This document shows positions 17,240-24,552 of a stretch of 64,000 bases of DNA, one piece after another. The notes under the pieces are model-generated. The model saw nothing but the letters and a program-made list of their open reading frames with translations. It ran no database searches and was not told the origin of the DNA. The stretch's first letter is position 1. The number at the start of each line of letters is the position of its first letter. The DNA comes from Microvirga sp. BSC39 (GTDB taxonomy: Bacteria; Pseudomonadota; Alphaproteobacteria; Rhizobiales; Beijerinckiaceae). The stretch covers positions 62,001 to 126,000 of the forward strand of contig NZ_JPUG01000078.1 in NCBI RefSeq assembly GCF_000739015.1. Direction: 5' to 3'. Position numbers and translations under genes: made by a program.

Positions 17240-17472
17240 TAAAGCCTCGCCAGAGCTTGGTCAGCCTCATCCAGAGAGCCTGTTTTCAGACCATCAATCC
17301 AACGATCGAGATCTTGGACATCCCAAAGAAGGTCCCCATCGGCCATCTTTAGTGGCGGAATCGGGCATTGAACCTCAAACTTTCTGACTGAGCGGCGGCA
17401 ATAATGTGCAGCCTCTGTCTTTGTAAGGAGACGGTAGGGTTGGACCCGGAGGTTGAGGGTTGCACTGGCCAT
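17239..17472 (-). CDS. Small AlpA/excisionase-like DNA-binding protein
   Basis: A 77-residue protein between the integrase and a second small HTH gene. The segment LLTKTEAAHYCRRSVRKFEVQ and the later GDLLWDVQDLDRWIDGL match the winged-helix layout of MerR-like/AlpA excisionases, in which a helix-turn-helix is followed by a WD-type wing. Its stop overlaps the integrase ATG, so the two are co-translated. It probably directs excision or regulates int; that is inference from position and fold. Confidence 0.7.
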   Translation of the reverse strand: MASATLNLRVQPYRLLTKTEAAHYCRRSVRKFEVQCPIPPLKMADGDLLWDVQDLDRWIDGLKTGSLDEADQALARL

Positions 17473-17475
17473 CGA

Positions 17476-17679
17476 TCACATAGCCTCTGGGTGTCCTAGG
17501 CCGAGCATCCGGCGTAGAGGCGCAGTTGGTACCCGAATTGCGCCGCCAACTTTCACAGTTGGGATTTGACCTCGCTTGGCCGCTGCGTAGGCTGCGTTGC
17601 GCCCGATCCCTAATGCTCTGCCTGCAGTCTCGACATTCACAGTCAAGCCTGTGAGAGCTTTCTTGATTTCATTATCCAT
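17476..17679 (-). CDS. Helix-turn-helix excisionase-like protein
   Basis: A 67-residue protein beginning MDNEIKKALTGL. The region TAGRALGIGRNAAYAAAKRGQIPTVKVGGAIRVP is a textbook excisionase/AlpA wing-HTH (shown here in parts: ALGIGRNAAYAAAKRGQIP and VKVGGAIRVP). GAGG lies 6 bases before the ATG at 17679. It is the first gene of a three-gene operon with the 77-residue protein and integrase, transcribed away from the palindromic operator. Confidence 0.75.
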   Translation of the reverse strand: MDNEIKKALTGLTVNVETAGRALGIGRNAAYAAAKRGQIPTVKVGGAIRVPTAPLRRMLGLGHPEAM

Positions 17680-17691
17680 CATCGGCCTCAT

Positions 17692-17723
17692 ATTAATGGC
17701 ACGTAATATTACGTGCCATTAAT
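17692..17723. promoter_or_regulatory. Perfect 32-bp palindrome, operator 1
   Basis: A perfect palindrome centred on AATATT with core GCACGTAATATTACGTGC (17699-17716). It lies between the divergent excisionase/integrase operon and the RHH regulator. A second related site lies exactly 62 bases away, about six helical turns. Confidence 0.75.
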
Positions 17724-17760
17724 CAACATTGATTCCAATGATCGCGCTTGTCAATATATA

Positions 17761-17778
17761 GCACGTGATTTAGCGTGC
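17761..17778. promoter_or_regulatory. Operator 2, GCACGT-N6-GCGTGC
   Basis: An inverted repeat of the same form as operator 1 (GCACG...CGTGC with an 8-base centre). It is positioned 40 bases before the RHH regulator start, so it could give autoregulation and looping with operator 1. Confidence 0.6.
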
Positions 17779-17817
17779 ATTTATGTGATGAGATGGTACG
17801 GACAGGACAGCTTCCTG

Positions 17818-18300
17818 ATGACAACAAAGCCTGAGACAAAGCGCCGAGGCCGACCCGCTAAGCCAGAGGGCACTACTAAGCGGGGAAATCTCACCTTCAG
17901 GACACGGGATGCGCTCCGCCAAATGCTTGCTGCTGCCGCTGCTCAGTCAGGCAGGTCCATAAGCGAGGAAATCGAGAGGCGAGTGGAGAAATCGTTTGAG
18001 CCCGATGCTCTCGAAAGGAACCTTGGGATCGAGAATGCAAACGACCTTATAAAAGAGATCGGCCTCATAATCGTCTTCCAGCTCGCTGAGTCGGGTAAAG
18101 ATTGGCAGAAGGATAGAGCCACTCGCGATGCAATACGGGCTCATATCAACAGCCTATTCGAATCCTTAGATGATGAAAGTGGACACGCTGCGAAGAAAGC
18201 CTCTCAGAAGCTGTATGAAGACAGAGTAGCTAATGCGTGGAAGTCTCCTTCCCAACACGAATCCTTTGCTCGTGAAAGTCCTTTTGAAGACGAAAGATAA
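17818..18300 (+). CDS. Ribbon-helix-helix (Arc-like) regulator
   Basis: A 160-residue protein. An N-terminal basic segment (KRRGRPAKPEG) precedes an Arc-type RHH domain: the beta strand NLTFRTRD, helix A (ALRQMLAAAAAQ) and helix B (SISEEIERRVEKSF). The C-terminal half is a helical region of unknown role. ATG 17818 begins just before the basic segment; in-frame upstream ATGs at 17713 and 17788 would overlap the operator sites. It is divergent from the integrase operon across the two operators and is the best candidate for the repressor that binds them. Confidence 0.75.
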   Translation: MTTKPETKRRGRPAKPEGTTKRGNLTFRTRDALRQMLAAAAAQSGRSISEEIERRVEKSFEPDALERNLGIENANDLIKEIGLIIVFQLAESGKDWQKDRATRDAIRAHINSLFESLDDESGHAAKKASQKLYEDRVANAWKSPSQHESFARESPFEDER

Positions 18301-18394
18301 ATTACTATGATTCATCGTCGACTAGGGGACTGACGTGGCACATTGGCAGAATGGAACGGGAATACTGTCTGCACCTAGTATCGCTTGAGGGACA

Positions 18395-18919
18395 ATGAAA
18401 ACTAACGGACGTGCGATGCAGCTCACCCGGCAGATTGGGGAGCATCTTGTTGCTGCGGAACTCGGGCGCCGGGGCTACCTAGCCGCCCCATTTGCCGGAA
18501 ATGTTCCGATGTTCGACCTCTTAGCGGCCGATGCACGCGGATATTCAATCCCTGTCCAGGTCAAAGCGATCAACGGAGGGTCATGGCAGTTCAGCGCCGA
18601 CAAGTTTCTTGAGATCGTAACGGAGAATGGCACACAGGAAGTCAGGGGTAGGATTACATTGCTGAATCCCGAGCTTGTGTGCATTTTCGTTGTACTTAAG
18701 GGCCTTGGCAGGGACGAGTTTTATATCTTCCAGCTTCGTGATCTTCAGGACCATTGTGAGCTGGTTTACAAGCCGAGAGGCCCCGGCTCCAAAAACCCCA
18801 CCTCGTTCCATTGTGCTGTCTCACCTAAGGAGTTCGAGCGGTTCCGCGATAATTGGGACCTGTTGGAGCGCGCTTTCGAGGCAATGCAGTCAACAGGCTC
18901 CCCTCTTCTATGGGACTGA
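18395..18919 (+). CDS. PD-(D/E)XK nuclease-like protein
   Basis: A 174-residue protein. IGEHLVAAELGRRGY (E16), MFDLLAAD (D41) and VQVKA (Q55, K57) form the E...D...QXK pattern of the PD-(D/E)XK superfamily, similar to group-I-intron-type and restriction-related endonucleases. GAGGGACA precedes the ATG. It is in the element's accessory region and could be a nuclease for recombination or defence. The rest of the protein (FERFRDNWDLLERAF) is helical and not recognised. Confidence 0.6.
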   Translation: MKTNGRAMQLTRQIGEHLVAAELGRRGYLAAPFAGNVPMFDLLAADARGYSIPVQVKAINGGSWQFSADKFLEIVTENGTQEVRGRITLLNPELVCIFVVLKGLGRDEFYIFQLRDLQDHCELVYKPRGPGSKNPTSFHCAVSPKEFERFRDNWDLLERAFEAMQSTGSPLLWD

Positions 18920-18968
18920 TTACGCAAACCGCTCGATAATGCGGTTCGCCTATTTCGCGTGCTCTATG

Positions 18969-19571
18969 CTACGGAGCGCCTAATAGCCGAGCCAGCCAGC
19001 TTCGACGCTTTTCGGCGGGAGGTGCCGCATCCGGAGTTTGTAAGTCTCTATCGAAGTTAGATGCGACGCCAGCTATTCCCATGGTCTTTAACTCTGCCTG
19101 TGAGGCATTACGGTAAGCGGCAATGCATTTGTCGATTTCGTCTAGCAAACGTTGCGCTACGTTCTCAGCGTAAACAGCACCTTGCTCCTTTGCAGACTTG
19201 GTCCCCTGCGTACGCATTGTCTCGGCAAAATGCTTCGCCACCATGGCATTGGAGATGACACCCCAATGGTCCCCGCTTTGTCGGGCCGCTTGACGTTTCC
19301 GGGCTATTTCGGAGGCATGCAACGAAGCGCGATCAATCTCAGCACCGCTATAGGATCTCAGGGCCGAGCATCCGACGCGCTTTACATCGTTGAAGGACAT
19401 TCTCGCGATTTCGCTGACCGCCAGTATCGAAACGAAACCAAACTCGACTTGAGCCGATCGGTTCTTATCGAGATGGTCGAAAAGCTTATTGACGTCGCGC
19501 ATGATAGTATCAAGCAACGACAGAGCTTTCTGCTCCTGCATCAGGCGGTTAATATCATTATCGTCAATCAT
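18969..19571 (-). CDS. Hypothetical protein
   Basis: A 200-residue, mostly helical protein starting MIDDNDINRLMQEQKAL. It has no recognised domain, no signal peptide and no membrane segment; the C-terminus is basic (KRRSWLARLLGAP). GGGGAG lies 7 bases before the ATG at 19571, preferred over an upstream TTG. It converges on the nuclease-like gene and follows the serine recombinase gene on the same strand, so the two may form one transcript. Confidence 0.6.
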   Translation of the reverse strand: MIDDNDINRLMQEQKALSLLDTIMRDVNKLFDHLDKNRSAQVEFGFVSILAVSEIARMSFNDVKRVGCSALRSYSGAEIDRASLHASEIARKRQAARQSGDHWGVISNAMVAKHFAETMRTQGTKSAKEQGAVYAENVAQRLLDEIDKCIAAYRNASQAELKTMGIAGVASNFDRDLQTPDAAPPAEKRRSWLARLLGAP

Positions 19572-19625
19572 CGACTTGCTCCCCAGAGCTTCTTTAACTG
19601 ACAATAATTCAAAAAATTACTAACT

Positions 19626-20327
19626 TTAGCAGACTAGGTTCTGTAAGTTTACGGCTCGGTCAATGATGCGCCTCACCTGTGTTGCCTGCCAAACCTCAGC
19701 CCCACGCGGCGTCGGGAACTTGCCAGTCAGAATGTCGGCTAGGTCCTTGTAGGTCGTGATGCCCTTCGCCTGCCATTTCCTGATCTCGCCAATGATCGAC
19801 TGCGCATAGGCATCAGCCTTTGCCTTTGCGCCATCGTGCATCCGCTTGGTCTGTTCTGGCGTCCCATTGTTGGGATTGCCGAGCCGCACTGGCTTCCCTG
19901 TTTTCGTCACGCCCCGCTGTTTCAGGGCGGCGAGCCCCGCAACGGTGCGCTCCTGGATGAAACGGGCTTCCTGCTCCGCCATCACGGCCATGATCTGGAT
20001 AGTCATGCGGTTTGCATGGGGATTATCGCAAGCAACGAACTCAACGCCGCTGTCCATGAGCTGGCTGATGAACGCAACGTTGCGTGCCAGCCGATCTAGT
20101 TTGGCGATGCACAGGACGGCGTTCTCTTCTTTCGCCTTCGCAATGGCCTTGTGCAGCTCGATCCGGTTCTCGTGGCTCGTTCCGCTCTCACGTTCCACAT
20201 AGGGCGGGGCCAGCAGCTGACCGCCAGCCTGCGCAATGTACCGTTCCACCGCCTCGCGTTGCGCATCGAGCCCGAGCGACTGCTTCTTCGTGCTGACCCT
20301 GAAATACGCAACGAACTTGCGAGACAT
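19626..20327 (-). CDS. Serine recombinase/resolvase
   Basis: A 233-residue small serine recombinase. The catalytic serine is S12 in YFRVSTKKQ. LDRLARN and the later MAVMAEQEARFIQERT, a long E helix, are typical of the resolvase/invertase family. The C-terminal HTH is short (ITTYKDLADILTGKFPTPRG). GGGGAGG is 5 bases before the ATG at 20327. It is a second recombinase within the tyrosine-recombinase-bounded element, so it may act internally (inversion or multimer resolution) or be a remnant of an insertion. Confidence 0.88.
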   Translation of the reverse strand: MSRKFVAYFRVSTKKQSLGLDAQREAVERYIAQAGGQLLAPPYVERESGTSHENRIELHKAIAKAKEENAVLCIAKLDRLARNVAFISQLMDSGVEFVACDNPHANRMTIQIMAVMAEQEARFIQERTVAGLAALKQRGVTKTGKPVRLGNPNNGTPEQTKRMHDGAKAKADAYAQSIIGEIRKWQAKGITTYKDLADILTGKFPTPRGAEVWQATQVRRIIDRAVNLQNLVC

Positions 20328-20490
20328 CATGACCTCCCCAGTACGTTTACAACCTACATCGACCGATGATGATTGTAACTGACAGGAGTAAAGGCATCGT
20401 TAGATAACTTCTCCTGTGGACTCGGCATGGTTTCTCTTGCCAGATTGATTGAGCTACGGCCTCGCAGAATGAGGCGTCAAAGGGGGCTTC

Positions 20491-20859
20491 ATGGAGCTGA
20501 GTGAGTTTGTCGAGGAGACGCTAGCGCAAATCCTCCAGGGCGTGAGGGCCGCACAGAAGCGCGAGGATGGCACCAACATCGCTGCGGAAGGCATGTATGG
20601 GAAGATAACGGACCACCTGCTCATCACTGGGGATGCCGCCTTCACTGTGGTTGATTTCGATGTCTCAGTCGTCGCTGAAACCAAGGGCGGCGGGAAAGGT
20701 GGCATCAAAGTGTGGGGAATCGAGGCCGGGGGCGGCATTGATCGGGCTGTGCAGAACACAAGCAAGGTCAAATTCGCCGTGCACCTCATGCTTCCCACAG
20801 GGGCAAAACAGCCCCCTGCCTCACCGCTCCCCGAACGAAATAAGGATTGGGTGGCATAG
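20491..20859 (+). CDS. ELSEFV-type small beta-rich protein
   Basis: A 122-residue protein with an N-terminal helix (ELSEFVEETLAQILQGVRAAQ), a central FDVSVVAETKGGGKGGIKVWG and the strand VKFAVHLMLPTG. This layout is shared by a widespread, poorly characterised family and recalls, distantly, the trypsin-co-occurring Trypco domains of bacterial conflict systems; I am not certain of that link. AGGGGG precedes the ATG. A small membrane protein and an exported protease gene follow on the same strand, so it may be part of a protease-linked module. Confidence 0.55.
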   Translation: MELSEFVEETLAQILQGVRAAQKREDGTNIAAEGMYGKITDHLLITGDAAFTVVDFDVSVVAETKGGGKGGIKVWGIEAGGGIDRAVQNTSKVKFAVHLMLPTGAKQPPASPLPERNKDWVA

Positions 20860-20863
20860 CGTA

Positions 20864-21010
20864 ATGATCTGGGCGGCAATCGTCGTGATCGTTCTTGCGG
20901 GGTTCAGTTACCCGAGCGAGTTGGACCGGGCGACTGGGGCGAGCTGGTGGCCCTTCATCTTCTGGTGTGTCGTCGCCGTGGTGCTCGGTGTGTTCAACCG
21001 GCTCGCCTAG
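20864..21010 (+). CDS. Small two-helix membrane protein
   Basis: A 48-residue protein starting MIWAAIVVIVLAGFSYPSE and ending AVVLGVFNRLA. Two hydrophobic segments (about 2-14 and 28-44) flank a short loop. It begins 4 bases after the ELSEFV-type gene and precedes the protease gene by 41 bases. The start has no strong ribosome-binding site, which suggests coupling to the upstream gene. Function unknown. Confidence 0.5.
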   Translation: MIWAAIVVIVLAGFSYPSELDRATGASWWPFIFWCVVAVVLGVFNRLA

Positions 21011-21051
21011 AGCCGGTCATAAACCAATAATCTTCCTATAAAGAGGGGCAT

Positions 21052-21678
21052 ATGAAAGTTTCACGTATAATTTGGGCAGTTGCCCTTTGCTTCGCTGCCG
21101 CAGTTGTGCAGCCGAGTAGCAGCAGAGCAGAAGACGAAGAAGAAGGCTTCGAAGTTGTGATTGGAAAGGACGCCAAAGCCTTTCATCTCCCACGCGGAAA
21201 TAAGCGCGTTAAGATCGTTCCAGCGTTCGAAGACTACCTTTTTATGGTGGAAGACGTATGCAGTAGCCTCTCCATAAAAGGCGACGATTGCCTGATCTAT
21301 ACGATGAATGGTGAGGTATCCAACGCGCTTGCAGCTGTGATCGAAGGCAACAAGGTCATCATCTATGACCGGCGACTTTCTGGCCTCGTCGGGTCATATG
21401 AGGGCGCTATGGGCATCTTAGCTCACGAAGTTGCCCACCATTATTGCAGACATCATTTCGATGTTTCCAAGAACAACTGGCAGGCAGAGCTGGAGGCCGA
21501 CCGTTTTGCCGGAGCCTCATTCAAGCGCATGAAATACCCTCTTGAAGCTGCGCTTGCCATGGCGGTCGTCCTCGATGAGAGGCCATCGACCTCGCATCCC
21601 CCTGCCGATCTACGGCGCAAGGCAATCGAAGCGGGATGGAATAAGCCTGAGACCGGAAAGATGTGCCGCTCAACCTGA
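21052..21678 (+). CDS. Exported M48-like zinc metalloprotease
   Basis: A 208-residue protein with a Sec signal peptide (about 1-25, cut near SSRAED). The zinc motif HEVAHH and the downstream ELEADRFA give the full M48-like signature. It has no lipobox and no other domain, so it is predicted to be a soluble periplasmic protease. GAGGGGCAT precedes the ATG. It is the last gene of the three-gene cassette that begins with the ELSEFV-type protein. It differs from the chromosomal M48 lipoprotein in lacking LysM and anchoring. Confidence 0.75.
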   Translation: MKVSRIIWAVALCFAAAVVQPSSSRAEDEEEGFEVVIGKDAKAFHLPRGNKRVKIVPAFEDYLFMVEDVCSSLSIKGDDCLIYTMNGEVSNALAAVIEGNKVIIYDRRLSGLVGSYEGAMGILAHEVAHHYCRHHFDVSKNNWQAELEADRFAGASFKRMKYPLEAALAMAVVLDERPSTSHPPADLRRKAIEAGWNKPETGKMCRST

Positions 21679-21686
21679 TAGCTCGC

Positions 21687-21974
21687 CTAGAGCCAGTGGT
21701 GCACCAATAGCGCGAAGCCAAGGGCAACGATCATGTTGCTCAGGTTCTTGGCATGCTGGCGCAACTCTGCCGCGTTGCGCCGGTCATAATCGTTGAGCCA
21801 TTCAAAGAGCAGATCGTTCCGATATTCGATATAGACCCGCGTAGTCTCATGCTCGTCCTTGGCATGATCGAACCGATCCTTCCAATACAAGGCACGCTCG
21901 CGGGTTTTCTCCTCCCGGCGCTCCTCCAGCATCTTATCGTACTTGGGCGTCTTGGGAGGGCCGAACCCGAACAT
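21687..21974 (-). CDS. Small C-terminally anchored membrane protein
   Basis: A 95-residue protein, starting MFGFGPPKTPKYDKML, with a charged helical body (REEKTRERALYWKDRFDHA) and one C-terminal hydrophobic helix (LSNMIVALGFALLVHHWL). The start codon shares a base with the TGA of the upstream HTH gene (TGATG), and AAAGG lies 7 bases before it. The coupling suggests that the two products act together. Confidence 0.55.
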   Translation of the reverse strand: MFGFGPPKTPKYDKMLEERREEKTRERALYWKDRFDHAKDEHETTRVYIEYRNDLLFEWLNDYDRRNAAELRQHAKNLSNMIVALGFALLVHHWL

Positions 21975-22420
21975 CAGCTTGCCTTTCCAAAGGGCCACCA
22001 GCCCCGGCGCGGTGCAGGAGCTCCCACAGGGGCAGGAAGGGCGAGGCGTTCAGCCTGCTTTGCCCAGCGGTCGCGGTCCTCGCGCAGCTCCTCAGCCCGT
22101 TGCTTCTCGTTCTCAAGGATCGTCTTTAAGGCGTTGATTTCAGACTCTAATTGCGCGTTGCGGACCCGCAGCTCATCCGTTGCAGGAGCTGGTGCGCCTT
22201 GTCCCACAGGGGGTGTTGCGGCCTGTTCCGCAACGTCCCGCGCAACATCGGAATCCGGTGCCTTGGGAGGATAGGCGCGGAACAGCTCAGCGGGGTCGAT
22301 CTTAAAGTTGCGGTCATCATCCCGCTGGGCAGACATGCGCCCTGCCTGAATGGCACGAAAGATCGTAGACTTTGAAACGCCGGTCTGTTCCGCCGCTTCA
22401 CGAAGGCTGAGAGTCGTCAT
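21974..22420 (-). CDS. HTH protein with coiled-coil
   Basis: A 148-residue protein. The N-terminal HTH is LSLREAAEQTGVSKSTIFRAI, followed by a long coiled coil (NAQLESEINALKTILENEK, then EELREDRDRWAKQAERLA) and an Ala/Pro tail ending WWPFGKAS. The ATG at 22420 is preceded by CAGGA. Proteins of this layout are common in rhizobial plasmids and islands, and some act in regulation or partition (inference). It is translationally coupled to the 95-residue membrane protein. Confidence 0.65.
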   Translation of the reverse strand: MTTLSLREAAEQTGVSKSTIFRAIQAGRMSAQRDDDRNFKIDPAELFRAYPPKAPDSDVARDVAEQAATPPVGQGAPAPATDELRVRNAQLESEINALKTILENEKQRAEELREDRDRWAKQAERLALPAPVGAPAPRRGWWPFGKAS

Positions 22421-22533
22421 TGCGTCCTGTCCCATGGCACACTTCATGGAACGTTGCAGAAGGAATGGTTAACGGACCATTGAGTGGAAGCTGGTTGAGC
22501 ATTACCTTGGGCTCACGACACAAGGAGCCGCTT

Positions 22534-22734
22534 ATGTCGATGGTCCGGGACGAAGAGGTTGTGCTGGAAGCGAAGGCATTGCTTCGTGAAACAATCGAGC
22601 GTTCTGGATGGTACCCGGTCATGGATGAGCGGGAGCGGCGGCAGCGCATCGAAACCGATGTTGAGCTGCACTGGCACCTAATGGCCTCTGACGCTCGCAG
22701 GCGGTTAGAGGCACGGATCAGCGGAATCCGATAA
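22534..22734 (+). CDS. Hypothetical small protein
   Basis: A 66-residue, highly charged helical protein starting MSMVRDEEVVLEAKAL. AAGGAG sits 8 bases before the ATG. No domain is recognised. It is divergent from the HTH gene. Confidence 0.5.
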   Translation: MSMVRDEEVVLEAKALLRETIERSGWYPVMDERERRQRIETDVELHWHLMASDARRRLEARISGIR

Positions 22735-23049
22735 ACAGAGCCTTCCTTGGCGCGAACAAGCCGTTCGTGTCAGAGTTCAGTGTCATGTTATATAGTTATA
22801 TAGAGTATCTGCACATCATCATCACTGTTATTCTGTTTCTTCATCATCGCGACTGGTGGGGACGGACAAGAGGAGGGGGCTTCGGCCCCCTTTCCGCCCA
22901 TGTGGGTACATGCGTCAATCCGCCGCGCCCAAAAACAGCCCCTAAAGGCCAGTCGAACGGGCTGGTTTGATAAATAGAAGGTAGGAGAAGCAAGCCCTAC
23001 CTGTTCCGAGACGGTCGAGGAACTGAAGCATAAGAAGGGAGAATCCCCG
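22735..23049. other. Gap with a terminator-like hairpin
   Basis: This 315-base gap has an AT-rich part (about 22780-22840) and the terminator at 22875-22893. Open frames here lack ribosome-binding sites and run through the terminator, so none is called. Confidence 0.5.
22875..22893 (+). terminator. UUCG-type terminator
   Basis: GGGGGC, a TTCG tetraloop and GCCCCC, followed by TTTCC. It would end transcripts from 22534. Confidence 0.65.
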
Positions 23050-23121
23050 ATGTTGGAGTTCGCCTATACACTGATCGCCGCTGGATACATTCTGGCCGTT
23101 ATCGCACACTTCATGCACTGA
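23050..23121 (+). CDS. Possible 23-residue membrane peptide
   Basis: An ATG is preceded by GGGAG with an 8-base gap and encodes MLEFAYTLIAAGYILAVIAH plus FMH, a single hydrophobic helix. A GCGGGTAG/CTACCCGC hairpin (23129-23150) follows. The good start site and the uniform hydrophobicity support it, but it is too short to be certain. Confidence 0.4.
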   Translation: MLEFAYTLIAAGYILAVIAHFMH

Positions 23122-23312
23122 TGACTGGGCGGGTAGGTAATACTACCCGCATCAGCATCTAACCTTTGTCATAACGATATGCTTGGGCTGTCCGGGGAGC
23201 TAGGTTCTCCGGGCGGCATGAACGGGGCCAACTCTGTCGCGTCCTGTCCCATGCAATGTTGCACGCCAAAGCGGGACGGTACATCTAACGCGGCAGGGAT
23301 AGGGACTGAGCA

Positions 23313-23870
23313 ATGACAGAGCTAACTGAAGAACAGATGCAACAAGCTGCAAGCTGGATGGTGCGATACCAAGAGACTTACGAGATGGTCGGTGAGTTTA
23401 TGTGGCACTTCGCCATGCTGGAGGATGACTTAAACAATCTGGTCGAGCAGATGATGGGGCTTGAAACCATCAACGGAGCTATCCTCATCAATCACCTAGA
23501 TATCGCCAAAAAGGTCAACCTTGCGATTTGTGGAATGCAGTTGCAGCCTATAAATCAACAGGCGGCAATTAAAGATTTGAACAAAATTTTCGGCATTAAT
23601 GATGACAGAAAGATTGTTGCCCATTGCTTATTTGGGCCGACCAAAGAAGGTGGAGCGGTCGAGTTTCACAGGACGACTACAAACAAGAAGCTTAGTCTAG
23701 ACTTGGTAGTTTGGACGAAGGACGACTTCAAAGCCAAATTTGAGAAGATGACTGCTTTACGCAAAAGTCTCGTAGACCTGACCAATACTGTCAAAATTGT
23801 TCAATCAGAGCTCTTCTCGACTTGGTTGGAAGGAAACCCTCCAGGCGGGAGCGTGCCCCTCAACGATTGA
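23313..23870 (+). CDS. HEPN-like hypothetical protein
   Basis: A 185-residue, largely helical protein. The region NDDRKIVAHCLFGP contains R99-X4-H104, the RX4-6H form of HEPN ribonuclease domains, placed after a helical segment (FMWHFAMLEDDLNNLVEQMM) as in HEPN-like 'LE..L...RN.IAH' proteins. The match is by eye, without alignment. Base composition is lower in GC than its neighbours. It stands alone in the accessory region. The gap upstream carries a 15-bp repeat (GCGTCCTGTCCCATG at 23239 and 22422). Confidence 0.55.
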   Translation: MTELTEEQMQQAASWMVRYQETYEMVGEFMWHFAMLEDDLNNLVEQMMGLETINGAILINHLDIAKKVNLAICGMQLQPINQQAAIKDLNKIFGINDDRKIVAHCLFGPTKEGGAVEFHRTTTNKKLSLDLVVWTKDDFKAKFEKMTALRKSLVDLTNTVKIVQSELFSTWLEGNPPGGSVPLND

Positions 23871-24192
23871 CCCCCGGCAACTCGTTGCACTGAGGCGTGA
23901 GGGCGATTGATGCCCTCAGCCCTATGACGCCTCACAGGCCGGGGGAGAGCCCTAAAAATTTGAGATTCTTCAATAGCTTGGTTGAAGCTGGGGCAGAAGC
24001 CCAAAAGTTGTCCAAAACAAAAACCCGTTTTTGCCTGGATGAGCCCGGAAAAATTAGGAACTGCGCATCTTCGGTTTCTGTTCTCTCATTGAGCAACGAC
24101 CACATGACGTGGTCGGCCGGGGGAGTCTGCAAGTTTTAGCGGGCTCGTAAAACTCCCCCGGCGCTCTCCACACAAACCCCGGAGAAAGCTCC
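23871..24192. other. Gap with two consecutive stem-loops
   Basis: No convincing gene. CGACCAC/GTGGTCG (24097-24115) is followed at once by a nested stem-loop, CCGGGGGAGT/ACTCCCCCGG (24117-24161), with AGTTTTA/TAAAACT inside it. It precedes the 96-residue gene by about 30 bases. Confidence 0.5.
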
Positions 24193-24483
24193 ATGAGTAT
24201 GCGTAAGCGAAAACATAACATCTTTTCGTCTGGCAGGGAGCCAGAGAGAGAGACTCTCAAAGAAAGAAAGAGAGAAAGAGACTCTCGCAAAAGGAAGCGC
24301 AGGCTCGACGAAATGTTCCGGATTATCAACCGTTTTAGCCGGATTAATCCGTTAATAATCGTCGATCTGATTTTCGTCACGAGTGCGCTCCTTCATCAGG
24401 CTACTGGGTTTTCGGAGGAAATACGCCAATGGCGCAACCCACCGATCCAGCAGACTGAAGCGCCAGAAGCAGCCAAAGCCTAA
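24193..24483 (+). CDS. Small basic protein with one membrane helix
   Basis: A 96-residue protein. Residues 1-45 are extremely Arg/Lys/Glu-rich (ERETLKERKRERDSRKRKRR), followed by a hydrophobic stretch (INPLIIVDLIFVTSALL) and an acidic tail. GGAG is 8 bases before the ATG. The underlying DNA is a purine-rich AGAGAAAG repeat, so part of the composition may be low-complexity drift. Function unknown. Confidence 0.45.
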   Translation: MSMRKRKHNIFSSGREPERETLKERKRERDSRKRKRRLDEMFRIINRFSRINPLIIVDLIFVTSALLHQATGFSEEIRQWRNPPIQQTEAPEAAKA

Positions 24484-24552
24484 GATCCAAGTTGGCAGGG
24501 CGCGGATCTTTTTTCGCGCCCTTGCTCCTCTGTGCTTGGAACGTTGGTTACC

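Noticed and set aside
22767..22970. Frame of 67 residues
   Set aside because: Crosses the UUCG terminator and has no ribosome-binding site.
23897..24139. Frames on both strands in the 23.9-24.1 kb gap
   Set aside because: No start site, no family, and the region is dominated by stem-loops.
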